Assembly (NCBI RefSeq): GCF_029887935.1
Contig: NZ_JARXRO010000018.1
Location: forward strand, 62,001-126,000
Source of the DNA: Luteimonas kalidii
Lineage (GTDB): Bacteria > Pseudomonadota > Gammaproteobacteria > Xanthomonadales > Xanthomonadaceae
DNA: 64,000 bases
Direction: 5' to 3'
Shown here: one piece after another, positions 1 to 9,440 of the stretch
Numbering within the stretch: the first letter of the stretch is position 1
How the letters are laid out: each line of letters begins with the position of its first letter
The notes under the pieces: model-generated
Databases searched by the model: none
Told to the model about the DNA's origin: nothing
What the model saw: only the letters and a program-made list of their open reading frames with translations
Made by a program: the position numbers and the translations under genes

Positions 1-183
1 CGGCAGCAGCGCGGCACGCGCCTGCACCGCATTCTCGCGGTTGGACAGGCGACTGGATTCGGCGATCGACAGCTGCGGGTCGTTGGTCCGCGCCAGCTCG
101 TAGGTCTGCATCAGGTCTTCGGCGAACACCGGAGCGGACGACAGCGCGAGGGCGAGGGAAAGAACCAGGGGGCGGCGGAGCAT
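1..183 (-). CDS. tolC: TolC family outer membrane channel protein (N-terminal 61 codons only)
   Basis: Only the first 61 codons are in the window; the gene runs off the left edge. The visible protein starts MLRRPLVLSLAL and has a typical Sec signal peptide (two Arg, hydrophobic core, likely cleavage after VFA at about residue 21). Mature sequence begins EDLMQTYELARTNDPQL, the hallmark start of TolC-family outer membrane channels, where the first alpha-helical hairpin begins. TolC forms the outer membrane exit duct for RND pumps and type I secretion. It lies 32 bp downstream of the PCMT-like gene on the same strand, so the two are probably co-transcribed. It is a plausible partner for the RND pair at 1753-6227 (inference). 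Confidence 0.85.
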   Translation of the reverse strand, partial: MLRRPLVLSLALALSSAPVFAEDLMQTYELARTNDPQLSIAESSRLSNRENAVQARAALLP

Positions 184-215
184 CGGGAATCCTTGGCGAA
201 AAAAACCGGGGTGTA

Positions 216-869
216 TCAGAACTTGAATTCGGGGCGCGGTTCGGCGCCGGCGAGGTAGGGCAGTTCGGTCTCGAACAACGATTCGATACGGTGGCCGTTG
301 ACGTCGTTGCGCAGCAGTGCCGCCTCCATCGCCGGCAACCGACCGTGGACGACGAACATCCGGCCACCGGGACGCAGCCAGCCGACGAAACGTGACGGCA
401 CCGCATCGACCGCACCGGTCACGCAGATCGCGTCGAACTGGCGCCCCGGTTCCCACACGAACGCATCGGCGGCCACGACTTCGACATTGCCGGTGCCCTG
501 CGCCTGCAGCCGGCCATACGCGGCCTCGGCCAGATCGGCGTGGCGCTCGAGACTGGTCACCTCGCGCGACAGGGCGGCCAGGCAGGCGGTCAGGAAGCCG
601 CTGCCGGTGCCGATTTCCAGCACCGATTCGCCCCCGTCCAGCGCCAGCGCCTGCAGGGCGCGGCCCTCGAGCACCGGCTTGAGCATGGTCTCGCCATGGC
701 CCAGCGGCAGCTCGAGGTCGGCGTAGGCGAGCGCGCGGTGGCGTTCGGCGACGAAGGCCTCGCGCGGCAGGCGCGCCAGTACCTCGAGCACGCGCGGATC
801 CAGCACCTCCCAGGGGCGGATCTGCTGCTCGACCATGGTCTCGCGGGCCTTGGCGTAATCGAAACTCAT
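216..869 (-). CDS. Protein-L-isoaspartate O-methyltransferase family protein (divergent)
   Basis: 217 residues with a class I SAM-dependent methyltransferase fold. The glycine-rich SAM loop VLEIGTGSG is at residues 83-91, and the N-terminal region aligns with PCMT proteins (MVEQQIRPW, ALAYADLELPLG). In true Pcm repair enzymes the segment after the glycine is QTIS-P; here it reads GHGETMLKP (57-65), so the conserved QTIS is ETML. This is the divergent PCMT-like paralogue often found beside tolC, and repair of isoaspartyl residues is doubtful. A TAGAAT-like -10 box (904-909, minus strand) sits about 35 nt before the ATG. The tolC start follows 32 bp downstream. Confidence 0.85.
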   Translation of the reverse strand: MSFDYAKARETMVEQQIRPWEVLDPRVLEVLARLPREAFVAERHRALAYADLELPLGHGETMLKPVLEGRALQALALDGGESVLEIGTGSGFLTACLAALSREVTSLERHADLAEAAYGRLQAQGTGNVEVVAADAFVWEPGRQFDAICVTGAVDAVPSRFVGWLRPGGRMFVVHGRLPAMEAALLRNDVNGHRIESLFETELPYLAGAEPRPEFKF

Positions 870-1005
870 CGTGCGGTCCGGATCGGAAGAGGGAAGGAAC
901 GCGATTCTACTGGCCGGATCGGCCGATTTCCCGGGGCCATGATCGCCAGCGGGCCCCGCCGGGCTGAGTGCCGGAAGTCACCGCGACCGATGGCGCACCG
1001 CGCGC

Positions 1006-1683
1006 TCACCCGGCGGGCGTCGCAGGGCGCGCGTAGGCGCGCAGGAACATGTCGACGGTGGCTTCGATATGCGCCTCCACCGCGGCGTCGCCCGGGTGGT
1101 CGCACAGACCGCAGGCCATGCGCGTGTGCAGGTCGCCCTTGAGCAGGGCGAAGAACTGGCGCGCCGCGCGCGGCACGTCCGGCAGGTCGAGTTCGCCCAG
1201 TGCGCAGCGCGCCTCCAGGAACGCGGCGAATGCGCGCTGGGTGCGCTCCGGCCCGGCCTGCCAGAACATCTGGCGCACGCGTTCGTCGCCGCCGGGACTC
1301 ATCATCATGCGATGCGTGGCCAGGGCTTCATCGCTGGTGATCATGGCGAAGAAGGCGCGCGCGATGCCTGTCAGCTGCAGCCGCAGTGGCGCGCCCGTAT
1401 CCGGCACGAACAGGTCGTCGGGCATCAGCGAGGCGCAGACCACGCGTACCGCCTCGCCGAACAGCGCTTCCTTGTCGCCGAAGTGGCTGTAGACGGTGAG
1501 CTTGGACACGCCGGCCTCGGCGGCGATCTGGTCCATGCTCGCGCCCTCGAATCCGTGCTGGGTGAACATGCGCGCGGCGGCATCGAGGATCGCGGCGCGC
1601 TTGGCCAGGTCCTTGGGGCGGCCGGGTCCGGGCGTGGTACGCGGAGGGGTCGCCGCGGAACTGGGCAGGGGCTTGGAAGGCAT
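1006..1683 (-). CDS. TetR/AcrR family transcriptional regulator
   Basis: 225 residues. After a Pro/Thr-rich N-terminal stretch, the TetR DNA-binding domain runs from about residue 25 to 75, with the helix-turn-helix at about 47-68 (GASMDQIAAEAGVSKLTVYS) followed by HFGDKEALF. The C-terminal part is a ligand-binding region of the AcrR/TetR_C type. It is divergently transcribed from the RND adaptor gene with only 69 bp between the start codons, the usual arrangement for a local repressor of an efflux operon. The inducing ligand cannot be read from the sequence. Confidence 0.9.
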   Translation of the reverse strand: MPSKPLPSSAATPPRTTPGPGRPKDLAKRAAILDAAARMFTQHGFEGASMDQIAAEAGVSKLTVYSHFGDKEALFGEAVRVVCASLMPDDLFVPDTGAPLRLQLTGIARAFFAMITSDEALATHRMMMSPGGDERVRQMFWQAGPERTQRAFAAFLEARCALGELDLPDVPRAARQFFALLKGDLHTRMACGLCDHPGDAAVEAHIEATVDMFLRAYARPATPAG

Positions 1684-1752
1684 CGGCTAATACTAGACTA
1701 ATCGGTTCTCTATTTATACTATACGCACCGGTTCATTAATCGGACGCGCACG
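1684..1752. promoter_or_regulatory. Divergent promoter/operator between tetR-type gene and RND efflux genes
   Basis: A 69-bp AT-rich island in otherwise very GC-rich DNA. It contains TATACT (1715-1720) as a candidate -10 for the efflux genes and several TATA-like hexamers on the minus strand. The heptamer TAATCGG occurs twice in direct orientation (1699-1705 and 1737-1743), each next to a GGTTC, flanking the -10 region. These are candidate half-sites for the adjacent TetR regulator; binding is inferred. Confidence 0.5.
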
Positions 1753-2892
1753 ATGCACGGCAGGCGACACGGGGTGGGACGGTGGCTGCAGGCGCTGGCA
1801 CTCGCCGCCCTGCTGTCCGCCTGCGGGCCGGAGCCCGGGCGCCAGCCCGATCCGCGCCCGGTCCTGGTCGAGCGCGCGGCGGCCGGCGAGGACGCGTCGG
1901 TCTCGGCCTTCCCCGGCGAGGTGCGCGCGCGCGAAGAGAGCCCACTCGCCTTCCGCATCGGTGGCAACCTCGTGCGGCGTCACGTCGATGCCGGCGACAC
2001 CGTGCGCCAGGGGCAGGTCCTGGCGGAACTCGACCCGGGCGACCAGCGGCTGCAGGCGCGGGCCGCGCAGGCGCAGCTGGCGGCCGCCGAGGCCGAACTG
2101 GGCCGTGCCCGTGCCGACCGCGCGCGCTACGCCACCCTGGCGCGCGACCGGCTGGTGAGTGCCTCGGCCATGGACGCACAGGACGCCGCGTGGAAGGCTG
2201 CCGACGAACAGGCCAGGGCCGCCCGCGCGCAGCTGGAGGTCGCGCGCAACCAGGCCGGGTATTCGCAGCTCCGCGCCCCGCGCGACGGCGTGATCGCCAG
2301 CCGCCAGGCCGAGGCGGGCCAGGTGGTGGCCGCAGGCCAGGCGGTGTTCACCCTGGCCGGCGATGACGGCCGCGAGGTCGCGATCGCGCTGCCCGAATCG
2401 CGCATCCGCGACTTCGCCATCGGCCAGGCGGCCGAAGTGGAATTGTGGAACGCCCCCGGACGGCGGCTGTCCGGCACGTTGCGCGAGATCGCCGCGGCCG
2501 CCGACCCGCAGGCACGCACCTACGCCGCGCGTGTCGCGCTGCGCGCCGGGGATGCGGACCGGGTGGAACTCGGCCAGAGCGCGCGGGTGTACGTCCGCAA
2601 CGCCGACGCCGGCGACTCCCTGAGCGTGCCGGTGGCCGCGCTGCAGCCGGGCCCCGACGGCGGACATGCGGTCTGGGTGGTCGATCCGGGCACATCCACG
2701 CTGCGCCTGGTGCCGGTGCGCCTGGGTGCGTACGGCGAGCGCCGGGTCGCGGTGGTCGCGGGCCTGCAGCCGGACGACCGGGTGGTCGCGGCCGGCGGAC
2801 ACCTGCTGCGCGCGGGCGAGAAAGTGAGTCCGGTGGATCGCGACAACCGCCCGGTCGCGCCGACGGACCGGACGCCGGAGCGAGCACGGTGA
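1753..2892 (+). CDS. RND efflux pump periplasmic adaptor (membrane fusion protein), lipoprotein
   Basis: 379 residues. An N-terminal signal ends in a lipobox LLSAC, with Cys at residue 24, so the mature protein is probably lipid-anchored. It then follows the MFP order: beta-barrel/lipoyl half (LAFRIGGNLVRRHVDAGDTVRQGQ), an alanine-rich alpha-helical hairpin (about 100-165), the second lipoyl half (YSQLRAPRDGVIASRQAEAGQVV), and beta-barrel and membrane-proximal domains. It joins the inner membrane RND permease encoded 56 bp downstream to an outer membrane TolC channel. The neighbouring TetR gene is the likely regulator. Substrates are unknown. Confidence 0.93.
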   Translation: MHGRRHGVGRWLQALALAALLSACGPEPGRQPDPRPVLVERAAAGEDASVSAFPGEVRAREESPLAFRIGGNLVRRHVDAGDTVRQGQVLAELDPGDQRLQARAAQAQLAAAEAELGRARADRARYATLARDRLVSASAMDAQDAAWKAADEQARAARAQLEVARNQAGYSQLRAPRDGVIASRQAEAGQVVAAGQAVFTLAGDDGREVAIALPESRIRDFAIGQAAEVELWNAPGRRLSGTLREIAAAADPQARTYAARVALRAGDADRVELGQSARVYVRNADAGDSLSVPVAALQPGPDGGHAVWVVDPGTSTLRLVPVRLGAYGERRVAVVAGLQPDDRVVAAGGHLLRAGEKVSPVDRDNRPVAPTDRTPERAR

Positions 2893-2948
2893 GGGGCGCC
2901 GATCGATCCAGGGTCCGGCCGGGCCGTCGCGCGGCAGGGGGCTGAGCG

Positions 2949-5900
2949 ATGCGCTTCAACCTGTCCGAGTGGGCGCTGCGCAACCGCAGCCTGGTGCTGT
3001 ACGCGATGATCGTGGTCGCGCTGGCGGGCGCGTTCTCGTACCTGCAGCTCGGCCGCTCGGAGGACCCGCCGTTCACCTTCAAGGCGATGGTGGTGCGCAC
3101 GCTGTGGCCCGGCGCGACCGCGGAGGAAGTCGCGCGCCAGGTCACCGAGCGGATCGAGAAGACGCTGATGGAAACCGGCGACTACGAGTACATCCGCGCG
3201 TACTCGCGGCCGGGGGAATCGCAGGTGATCTTCGCCGCGCGCGATTCGATGCGTTCGCAGGAGATCCCGGAACTCTGGTACCAGGTACGCAAGAAGATCG
3301 GCGACATCCGCGCGACCCTGCCGGAGGACGTGGTCGGGCCGTTCTTCAACGACGAGTTCGGCGACACCTTCGGCAACATCTACGCGCTCACCGGCGAGGG
3401 CTTCGACTACGCCGTGCTCAAGGACTATGCCGACCGCATCCAGCTCGAGCTGCAGCGGATGGACGACGTGGGCAAGGTCGAACTGATCGGCCTGCAGGAC
3501 GAGAAAATCTGGATCGAGGTCGACAACACCCGCCTGGCCACGCTCGGCATCCCGCTGCAGGCGGTGCGCGAGGCGCTGGCGCAGCAGAACGCGGTGGTGC
3601 CGGCCGGGTTCTTCGAGACCCCGACCGACCGGGTGCAGATCCGCGTCGATGGTGCCTTCGAATCGGTCGGTCAGGTCCGCGACTTCCCGATCCGCGCCGG
3701 CGACCGCACCATCCGCCTGGGCGACATCGCCAACGTCGTTCGCGGATTCGCCGATCCGGCCGCGCCGAAGATGCGGTTCATGGGCGAGGACGCGATCGGC
3801 ATCGGCGTGTCGATGCACGAAGGCGGCGACATCCTGCGCCTGGGGCGCACGCTGGAGCGCGGGTTTGCGCGCCTCCAGGACACGCTGCCCGTCGGCATGT
3901 CGCTGCGCAAGGTCGCCGACCAGCCGGCCGCGGTGGACGAGTCGATCGGCGAGTTCGTGCGCGTGCTGGGCGAGGCGGTGGCGATCGTGCTGCTGGTGAG
4001 CTTCTTCTCGCTCGGCTTCCGCACCGGCCTGGTGGTGGCGGTCTCGATCCCACTGGTGCTGGCGATGACGTTCATCGCGATGGACTGGTTCGGGGTCGGC
4101 CTGCACAAGATCTCGCTCGGCGCGCTGGTGCTGGCGCTGGGACTGATGGTCGACGACGCGATCATCGCGGTGGAGATGATGGCGATCAAGATGGAGCAGG
4201 GTTACGACCGCTTCCGCGCCGCCGGCTTCGCCTGGACCAATACCGCCTTCCCGATGCTCACCGGCACCCTGGTGACCGCGGCAGGCTTCCTCCCGATCGC
4301 GACCGCGGCCTCCAGCACGGGCGAGTACACCCGCTCGCTGTTCCAGGTGGTGACGATCGCGCTGCTGGTGTCGTGGATCGCCGCGGTGCTGTTCATTCCC
4401 TGGCTCGGGGAGCGGATGCTGCCGGACATGCACGGGCGCGAGGCGCCATCGCCGCTGCTGCAGCGCCTGGTCGCGCGGCTCCCGCGCCGGCGCGGCCGCG
4501 GCGCCCTCCCTGCGGCTCCGGCCGACGAGGCGCGCGGGCGGGACGCGGCGACCATGCAGGTCGATGCAGAGCGGCGGCAGGCGGATGGCGGCGTGCCGCC
4601 TGAGGGTGCATCGCCGCAGGCGCGACACCCGGCGCACGATCCCTACCAGACCCGCTTCTACCAGCGCTTCCGGCGCCTGCTCGACTGGACCCTGGTGCAT
4701 CGCTGGCTGGTCATCGGCGCGACCGCGGCGGCGTTCGTGCTGTCGCTGATGCTGTTCCGGTTCGTGCCGCAGCAGTTCTTCCCCGATTCCGTCCGCCCGG
4801 AACTGATGGTGGACATGGAACTTGCCGAAGGCAGCTCGCTGCGCGCCACCGAGGCCCAGGCGCGGCGGCTGGAGGCGATGCTCGCCACGCGCGCGGACAT
4901 CGACAACCACGTGGCCTACATCGGCACCGGCTCGCCCCGCTTCTACCTGCCGCTGGACCAGCAGCTGCCGCAGGCCAACTTCGCCCAGTTCGTGGTGCGC
5001 GCCGGCGACCTGGACGCCCGCGAGACGCTGCGCACCTGGCTGGTGGACGAGGTCGCGCCGCGCTTCCCCGACCTGCAGCTGCGCGTGACCCGGCTGGAGA
5101 ACGGGCCGCCGGTCGGCTACCCGGTGCAGTTCCGCGTCTCCGGCGAGCACGTCGAGCACGTGCGCGCGATCGCCGGCGACGTGGCGGCGCAGGTGCGCAC
5201 CAATCCGCACGTCGTCAACGTCAACCTGGACTGGAGCGAGCCGAGCAAGGTGGTCCGGCTGGTGATCGACCAGGACCGCGCGCGTGCGCTCGGGATCAGT
5301 TCGCAGCAGGTGGCGCAGTTCCTGTCGGGCTCGCTGAGCGGGCTGCAGGTGAGCACGTACCGCGAGGACAACGAATTGATCGGCATCCTGCTGCGCGGAC
5401 CCGAAGAGGAGCGCACCCGCCTGGACCTGCTCGGCAGCCTCGCGATCCCCGGGGGCGACGGGCCGCCGGTCCCGCTGTCGCAGGTGGCCACGCTCGAATA
5501 CGTGTTCGAGGACGGCATCATCTGGCATCGCGACCGCCTGCCGACGGTGACCGTACGCGCGGACATCCGCGACGCGACCACGCCGCCGAGCGTGGTCGCG
5601 CAGATCCTGCCCACGCTCGACGCGATCCGCGACGCATTGCCGCCCGGCTACCGGCTCGAGACCGGCGGCACGGTGGAGGATTCGGCGCGCGGGCAGGACT
5701 CGATCAGGGCCGGGCTGCCGCTGTTCCTGTTCGTGGTGGTGACCCTGCTCATGCTGCAGCTGCGCAGCCTCTCGCGCACCGCGCTGGTGCTCCTGACCGC
5801 GCCGCTCGGGCTGGTGGGCGTGACCCTGTTCCTGCTGGTGTTCCGGGTGCCGTTCGGCTTCGTCGCCATGCTCGGCACCATCGCGCTGGCAGGCATGATC

Positions 5901-6227
5901 ATGCGCAACTCGGTGATCCTGGTGGACCAGATCGAACATGACATTGCCGCCGGGCACGCGCGCTGGGATGCGGTGGTCGATGCCACGGTGCGCCGGTTCC
6001 GCCCGATCGTGCTGACCGCGCTGGCGGCGATCCTGGCCATGATCCCGCTGTCGCGCTCGGTGTTCTTCGGGCCGATGGCGGTGGCGATCATGGGCGGTCT
6101 CACCATTGCGACCGTGTTGACCCTGGTGTTCCTGCCGGCGCTGTACGCGGCCTGGTTCAAGGTGCGGCGTGACGAGCCCGGACGCCCCGGTCCCGACGCC
6201 ACCGGCGCCGCGCCCGCGCAGGCGTAG
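2949..6227 (+). CDS. RND efflux transporter permease (AcrB/HAE1 superfamily) with long central linker
   Basis: 1092 residues, inner membrane proton-driven exporter. It starts MRFNLSEWALRNRSLVLYAMIVVALAG, TM1. The porter-domain pattern, the TM2-TM6 block (VRVLGEAVAIVLLVSFFSLGFR onward) with the charged motif GLMVDDAIIAVEMM in TM4, and the duplicated second half ending in TM12 are all visible. The two halves are joined by a hydrophilic Arg/Ala/Pro-rich stretch at about residues 494-565, facing the cytoplasm between TM6 and TM7 and longer than usual for this family. It forms one operon with the adaptor gene. Drug or metabolite specificity cannot be assigned. Confidence 0.93.
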   Translation: MRFNLSEWALRNRSLVLYAMIVVALAGAFSYLQLGRSEDPPFTFKAMVVRTLWPGATAEEVARQVTERIEKTLMETGDYEYIRAYSRPGESQVIFAARDSMRSQEIPELWYQVRKKIGDIRATLPEDVVGPFFNDEFGDTFGNIYALTGEGFDYAVLKDYADRIQLELQRMDDVGKVELIGLQDEKIWIEVDNTRLATLGIPLQAVREALAQQNAVVPAGFFETPTDRVQIRVDGAFESVGQVRDFPIRAGDRTIRLGDIANVVRGFADPAAPKMRFMGEDAIGIGVSMHEGGDILRLGRTLERGFARLQDTLPVGMSLRKVADQPAAVDESIGEFVRVLGEAVAIVLLVSFFSLGFRTGLVVAVSIPLVLAMTFIAMDWFGVGLHKISLGALVLALGLMVDDAIIAVEMMAIKMEQGYDRFRAAGFAWTNTAFPMLTGTLVTAAGFLPIATAASSTGEYTRSLFQVVTIALLVSWIAAVLFIPWLGERMLPDMHGREAPSPLLQRLVARLPRRRGRGALPAAPADEARGRDAATMQVDAERRQADGGVPPEGASPQARHPAHDPYQTRFYQRFRRLLDWTLVHRWLVIGATAAAFVLSLMLFRFVPQQFFPDSVRPELMVDMELAEGSSLRATEAQARRLEAMLATRADIDNHVAYIGTGSPRFYLPLDQQLPQANFAQFVVRAGDLDARETLRTWLVDEVAPRFPDLQLRVTRLENGPPVGYPVQFRVSGEHVEHVRAIAGDVAAQVRTNPHVVNVNLDWSEPSKVVRLVIDQDRARALGISSQQVAQFLSGSLSGLQVSTYREDNELIGILLRGPEEERTRLDLLGSLAIPGGDGPPVPLSQVATLEYVFEDGIIWHRDRLPTVTVRADIRDATTPPSVVAQILPTLDAIRDALPPGYRLETGGTVEDSARGQDSIRAGLPLFLFVVVTLLMLQLRSLSRTALVLLTAPLGLVGVTLFLLVFRVPFGFVAMLGTIALAGMIMRNSVILVDQIEHDIAAGHARWDAVVDATVRRFRPIVLTALAAILAMIPLSRSVFFGPMAVAIMGGLTIATVLTLVFLPALYAAWFKVRRDEPGRPGPDATGAAPAQA

Positions 6228-6239
6228 CGGGCGGCGCGC

Positions 6240-7109
6240 CTACGCCGGGGCGCCGTCCAGCACCGTCAGGAACGCACGCGCCGCGTTCGACAGCGTGCGG
6301 CCGGCATGGGTGACATGGCCCAGCTGGCGCGACAGGCGCACGCCGGGCACGCGCAGCACCGTGGTCTGGGCATCGAGCATGGTGTGCGGCAGCACGGTCC
6401 ACGCCAGGCCCACGCTGGCGAGCATTTTCAGCGTTTCCATGGCGTTGGTGGTCATGCGCAAGGTCGGCGCCAGGCCCGCCGCGGCGAAGTGGCCGGCGAC
6501 GATGCGATGGGTGAAGGTGCCCGCATCGGGCAGCACCGCCGGATGCCGCGCGAGTTCGTCGAGACCGACCTCGCCGCGTCCGGCCAGCGGATGGTCCGGC
6601 GCGACCACGAACTCGAGCGGGTCGTCCCACACCGGCACCGTGCGCAGCGGCGCCGCGGCGGGGCCGAGCGTGGTCAGCGCCAGCTCGGCCTGGCCGTGCA
6701 GCACCTGTGCCCAGGCCTGCTCGGAATCGACGAAGCGCAGGTCCAGCGCCGCCCCGGGGTGCGCGCGGCTGAAGGCGCGCAGCAGCGGCGGCAGGCGGTG
6801 CAGGCCGATATGGTGGCTGGTGGCCAGGCTCAGGCGGCCGCCGATGCGGGCATCCAGGTTGTCCAGTGCGCGCCGGGTGTCGTCCAGTTCGGCCAGGATC
6901 CGGCGGGCGCGCGGCAGCAGCGCATGCCCGGCTTCGGTCAACGCGACCTCGCGCCCGATGCGGTCGAACAGCCGTCGCCCGAGCTGTGCTTCGAGCGCGG
7001 CGATGCGCTTGCTCACGGCCGGCTGGGTGAGATGCAGGCGCGCACCGGCGCCGGAGAAGCTGCCGCTGTCGGCGATGGCGAGGAAGGCGTCCAGGCTGGC
7101 CAGATCCAT
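6240..7109 (-). CDS. LysR family transcriptional regulator, divergent from leuCD
   Basis: 289 residues from the ATG at 7109; an upstream in-frame extension to 7220 has no LysR-like sequence and would run into the leuC promoter, so it is rejected. The N-terminal winged HTH is at residues 17-37 (GSFSGAGARLHLTQPAVSKRI), followed by a LysR substrate-binding domain with the segment RVPGVRLSRQLGHVTHAGR near the C-terminus. It is divergent from leuC with 128 bp between starts, so it probably controls leuCD. The effector may be a leucine-pathway intermediate, but this is inference. Confidence 0.9.
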   Translation of the reverse strand: MDLASLDAFLAIADSGSFSGAGARLHLTQPAVSKRIAALEAQLGRRLFDRIGREVALTEAGHALLPRARRILAELDDTRRALDNLDARIGGRLSLATSHHIGLHRLPPLLRAFSRAHPGAALDLRFVDSEQAWAQVLHGQAELALTTLGPAAAPLRTVPVWDDPLEFVVAPDHPLAGRGEVGLDELARHPAVLPDAGTFTHRIVAGHFAAAGLAPTLRMTTNAMETLKMLASVGLAWTVLPHTMLDAQTTVLRVPGVRLSRQLGHVTHAGRTLSNAARAFLTVLDGAPA

Positions 7110-7237
7110 CGAGTCGCTCCGGTTATCCGATGGATGAAAAATATGAATTTGAGTTATCGAAGGCAAGGGCCTAGGATCGATCCACGCCCACCGCCGCGTG
7201 CGGACCGGCGCTCCACCCACCGACGCGGGACCCGCCG
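7110..7237. promoter_or_regulatory. Divergent lysR/leuC control region
   Basis: 128 bp with an AT-rich core at about 7134-7156. The hexamer GTTATC occurs twice in direct orientation, starting at 7122 and 7153, 31 bp or about three helical turns apart. The first copy overlaps a small palindrome ATCC-GAT-GGAT (7125-7135). LysR proteins often bind two sites spaced this way, so these are candidate recognition and activation sites. No strong sigma-70 -35/-10 pair stands out, in keeping with activator dependence. Confidence 0.45.
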
Positions 7238-8665
7238 ATGGCAGGCAAGACGCTGTACGACAAGCTCTGGGAGATGCACGAGGTCAAGCGCCGCGACGAC
7301 GGCTCCTCGCTGATCTACATCGACCGCCACATCCTGCACGAGGTCACCTCGCCGCAGGCCTTCGAGGGCCTGCGCCTGGCCGGCCGCCGGCCGTGGCGGG
7401 TGGACGCCAACCTCGCCACCCCCGACCACAACGTGCCGACCACGCGCGCCGAGCGCGCCGGCGGCCTGATGGCGATCGCCGATCCGGTCTCGCGCGTGCA
7501 GGTGCAGACGCTGGACGAGAACTGCGACGACTTCGGCATCCTGGAATTCAGGATGGATGACGTGCGCCAGGGCATCGTCCACGTGGTCGGCCCCGAGCAG
7601 GGCGCCACGCTGCCGGGCATGACCGTGGTCTGCGGCGACTCGCACACCTCCACCCACGGCGCCTTCGGCGCGCTGGCGCACGGCATCGGCACCTCCGAGG
7701 TCGAACACGTACTGGCCACCCAGTGTCTGGTGGCGAAGAAGATGAAGAACATGCAGGTGCGCGTGGAGGGCACGCCTGGTCCCGGGGTGACCGCCAAGGA
7801 CATCGTGCTGGCGATCATCGGCCGGATCGGCACCGCCGGCGGCAACGGCCATGCGCTGGAGTTCGCCGGCAGCGCCATCCGCGCGCTGTCGATGGAAGGG
7901 CGCATGACGATCTGCAACATGGCGATCGAGGCCGGCGCGCGCGTGGGCATGGTCGCGGTGGACGGGAAGACCATCGCCTACGTGAAGGGTCGCCCGTTCG
8001 CGCCGAAGGGCGCCGACTGGGACGCCGCGGTCGCGGTCTGGGAGGGCCTGGTCTCCGACCCGGACGCGCATTTCGACAGCGTGGTGGAACTGCGCGCCGA
8101 GGACATCAAGCCGCAGGTCAGCTGGGGCACCTCGCCGGAGATGGTGCTGGCGGTGGACCAGGCCGTGCCGGATCCCGAGCGCGAGGCCGATCCGGTGAAG
8201 CAGGATTCGATCCGGCGCGCGCTGAAGTACATGGGCCTGCAGCCGAACCAGCCGATCACCTCGATCCGGCTCGACCGCGTGTTCATCGGCTCGTGCACCA
8301 ATTCGCGCATCGAGGACCTGCGCGCCGCGGCCGAGGTGGCGAAGGGGCGCAAGGTCGCCGCGACGGTGAAACAGGCGCTGGTCGTGCCGGGCTCGGGCCT
8401 GGTCAAGGCGCAGGCGGAAGCCGAAGGGCTGGACCGGATCTTCCTCGAGGCCGGCTTCGAATGGCGCGAACCGGGCTGTTCGATGTGCCTGGCGATGAAC
8501 CCCGACAAGCTCGGTAGCGGCGAACACTGCGCCTCGACGTCCAACCGCAATTTCGAGGGTCGCCAGGGCGCGGGCGGGCGCACCCATCTCGTCAGCCCGG
8601 CGATGGCCGCGGCCGCCGCGGTGGCCGGCCATTTCGTCGACGTGCGTGAACTGTCGCCAGCCTGA
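7238..8665 (+). CDS. leuC: 3-isopropylmalate dehydratase large subunit
   Basis: 475 residues, cytoplasmic aconitase-family enzyme that isomerises 2-isopropylmalate to 3-isopropylmalate in leucine synthesis. The three [4Fe-4S] cysteines are visible at about residue 353 ([12 protein letters not shown]) and 414 and 417 (CSMC). Aconitase signature regions such as [26 protein letters not shown] are intact. Full length for the family (E. coli LeuC is 466). leuD follows after 13 bp, and the two products form the heterodimer. The LysR gene lies divergently upstream. Confidence 0.98.
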   Translation: MAGKTLYDKLWEMHEVKRRDDGSSLIYIDRHILHEVTSPQAFEGLRLAGRRPWRVDANLATPDHNVPTTRAERAGGLMAIADPVSRVQVQTLDENCDDFGILEFRMDDVRQGIVHVVGPEQGATLPGMTVVCGDSHTSTHGAFGALAHGIGTSEVEHVLATQCLVAKKMKNMQVRVEGTPGPGVTAKDIVLAIIGRIGTAGGNGHALEFAGSAIRALSMEGRMTICNMAIEAGARVGMVAVDGKTIAYVKGRPFAPKGADWDAAVAVWEGLVSDPDAHFDSVVELRAEDIKPQVSWGTSPEMVLAVDQAVPDPEREADPVKQDSIRRALKYMGLQPNQPITSIRLDRVFIGSCTNSRIEDLRAAAEVAKGRKVAATVKQALVVPGSGLVKAQAEAEGLDRIFLEAGFEWREPGCSMCLAMNPDKLGSGEHCASTSNRNFEGRQGAGGRTHLVSPAMAAAAAVAGHFVDVRELSPA

Positions 8666-8678
8666 TCGGAGCCCCACG

Positions 8679-9326
8679 ATGAACCCCTTCACCACCCATA
8701 CCGGCCTGGTCGCGCCGCTGGACCGCGCCAATGTCGACACCGACCAGATCATCCCCAAGCAGTTCCTGAAGTCGATCCGGCGCACCGGTTTCGGCCCGAA
8801 CCTGTTCGACGAATGGCGCTACCTCGACGTCGGGGAGCCCGGCCAGGACAGCTCCAACCGGCCGCTGAAGCCGGACTTCGTGCTGAACTTCCCGCGCTAC
8901 CGCGGCGCCAGCGTGCTGCTGGCGCGCGAGAACTTCGGCTGCGGTTCCTCGCGCGAGCACGCGCCCTGGGCGCTGGAGGAGTACGGCTTCCGCGCCATCA
9001 TCGCCCCGAGCTTCGCCGACATCTTCTACAACAACAGCTTCAAGAACGGCCTGCTGCCGATCGTGCTGCCCGATGCGGTGGTCGATACGCTGTTCGCGCA
9101 GTGCGAGGCGACCGAGGGCTACGCGCTGACCGTCGACCTGGCCGCCCAGGCGGTGACCACGCCCGACGGCGAGCGCCACGGGTTCGAGATCGACGCCTTC
9201 CGCAAGCATTGCCTGCTCAACGGCCTGGACGACATCGGCCTGACCCTGCAGGAGCACGCGGCGATCGCCACGTTCGAGGCGCGCCACCGCGCGGCGCAAC
9301 CGTGGCTGTTCGGCGCCGGCGCCTGA
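8679..9326 (+). CDS. leuD: 3-isopropylmalate dehydratase small subunit
   Basis: 215 residues from ATG 8679; an in-frame extension to 8646 overlaps leuC and has no family similarity. It carries the swivelling domain of aconitase-type enzymes, with [24 protein letters not shown] at the N-terminus and the substrate-binding loop [15 protein letters not shown]. It partners LeuC. The leuCD pair ends here, and the gene converges on leuB across a strong hairpin. Confidence 0.98.
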   Translation: MNPFTTHTGLVAPLDRANVDTDQIIPKQFLKSIRRTGFGPNLFDEWRYLDVGEPGQDSSNRPLKPDFVLNFPRYRGASVLLARENFGCGSSREHAPWALEEYGFRAIIAPSFADIFYNNSFKNGLLPIVLPDAVVDTLFAQCEATEGYALTVDLAAQAVTTPDGERHGFEIDAFRKHCLLNGLDDIGLTLQEHAAIATFEARHRAAQPWLFGAGA

Positions 9327-9355
9327 CGCGCAGACCGACCCGTTCCGGTCCAGAC

Positions 9356-9383
9356 GAAGACGCCGCCCGGGGGCGGCGTCTTC
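9356..9383. terminator. Strong hairpin between convergent leuD and leuB
   Basis: Perfect 13-bp inverted repeat GAAGACGCCGCCC / GGGCGGCGTCTTC with a 2-nt centre, in the 114-bp gap between the convergent leuD and leuB stop codons. Neither side has a long T tract, so it is either a weak bidirectional terminator or a 3' end stabiliser. Confidence 0.6.
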
Positions 9384-9440
9384 GCGTGCGCGATCGTCGA
9401 CGGCAGGCGTGTACCGGACGCGACCTCGTGGCGCAGCCGC

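Noticed and set aside
2520-5957. An 1145-codon minus-strand frame opposite the RND permease
   Set aside because: Mirror of codon bias in a high-GC gene; low-complexity product rich in His, Arg and Gln, no start context.
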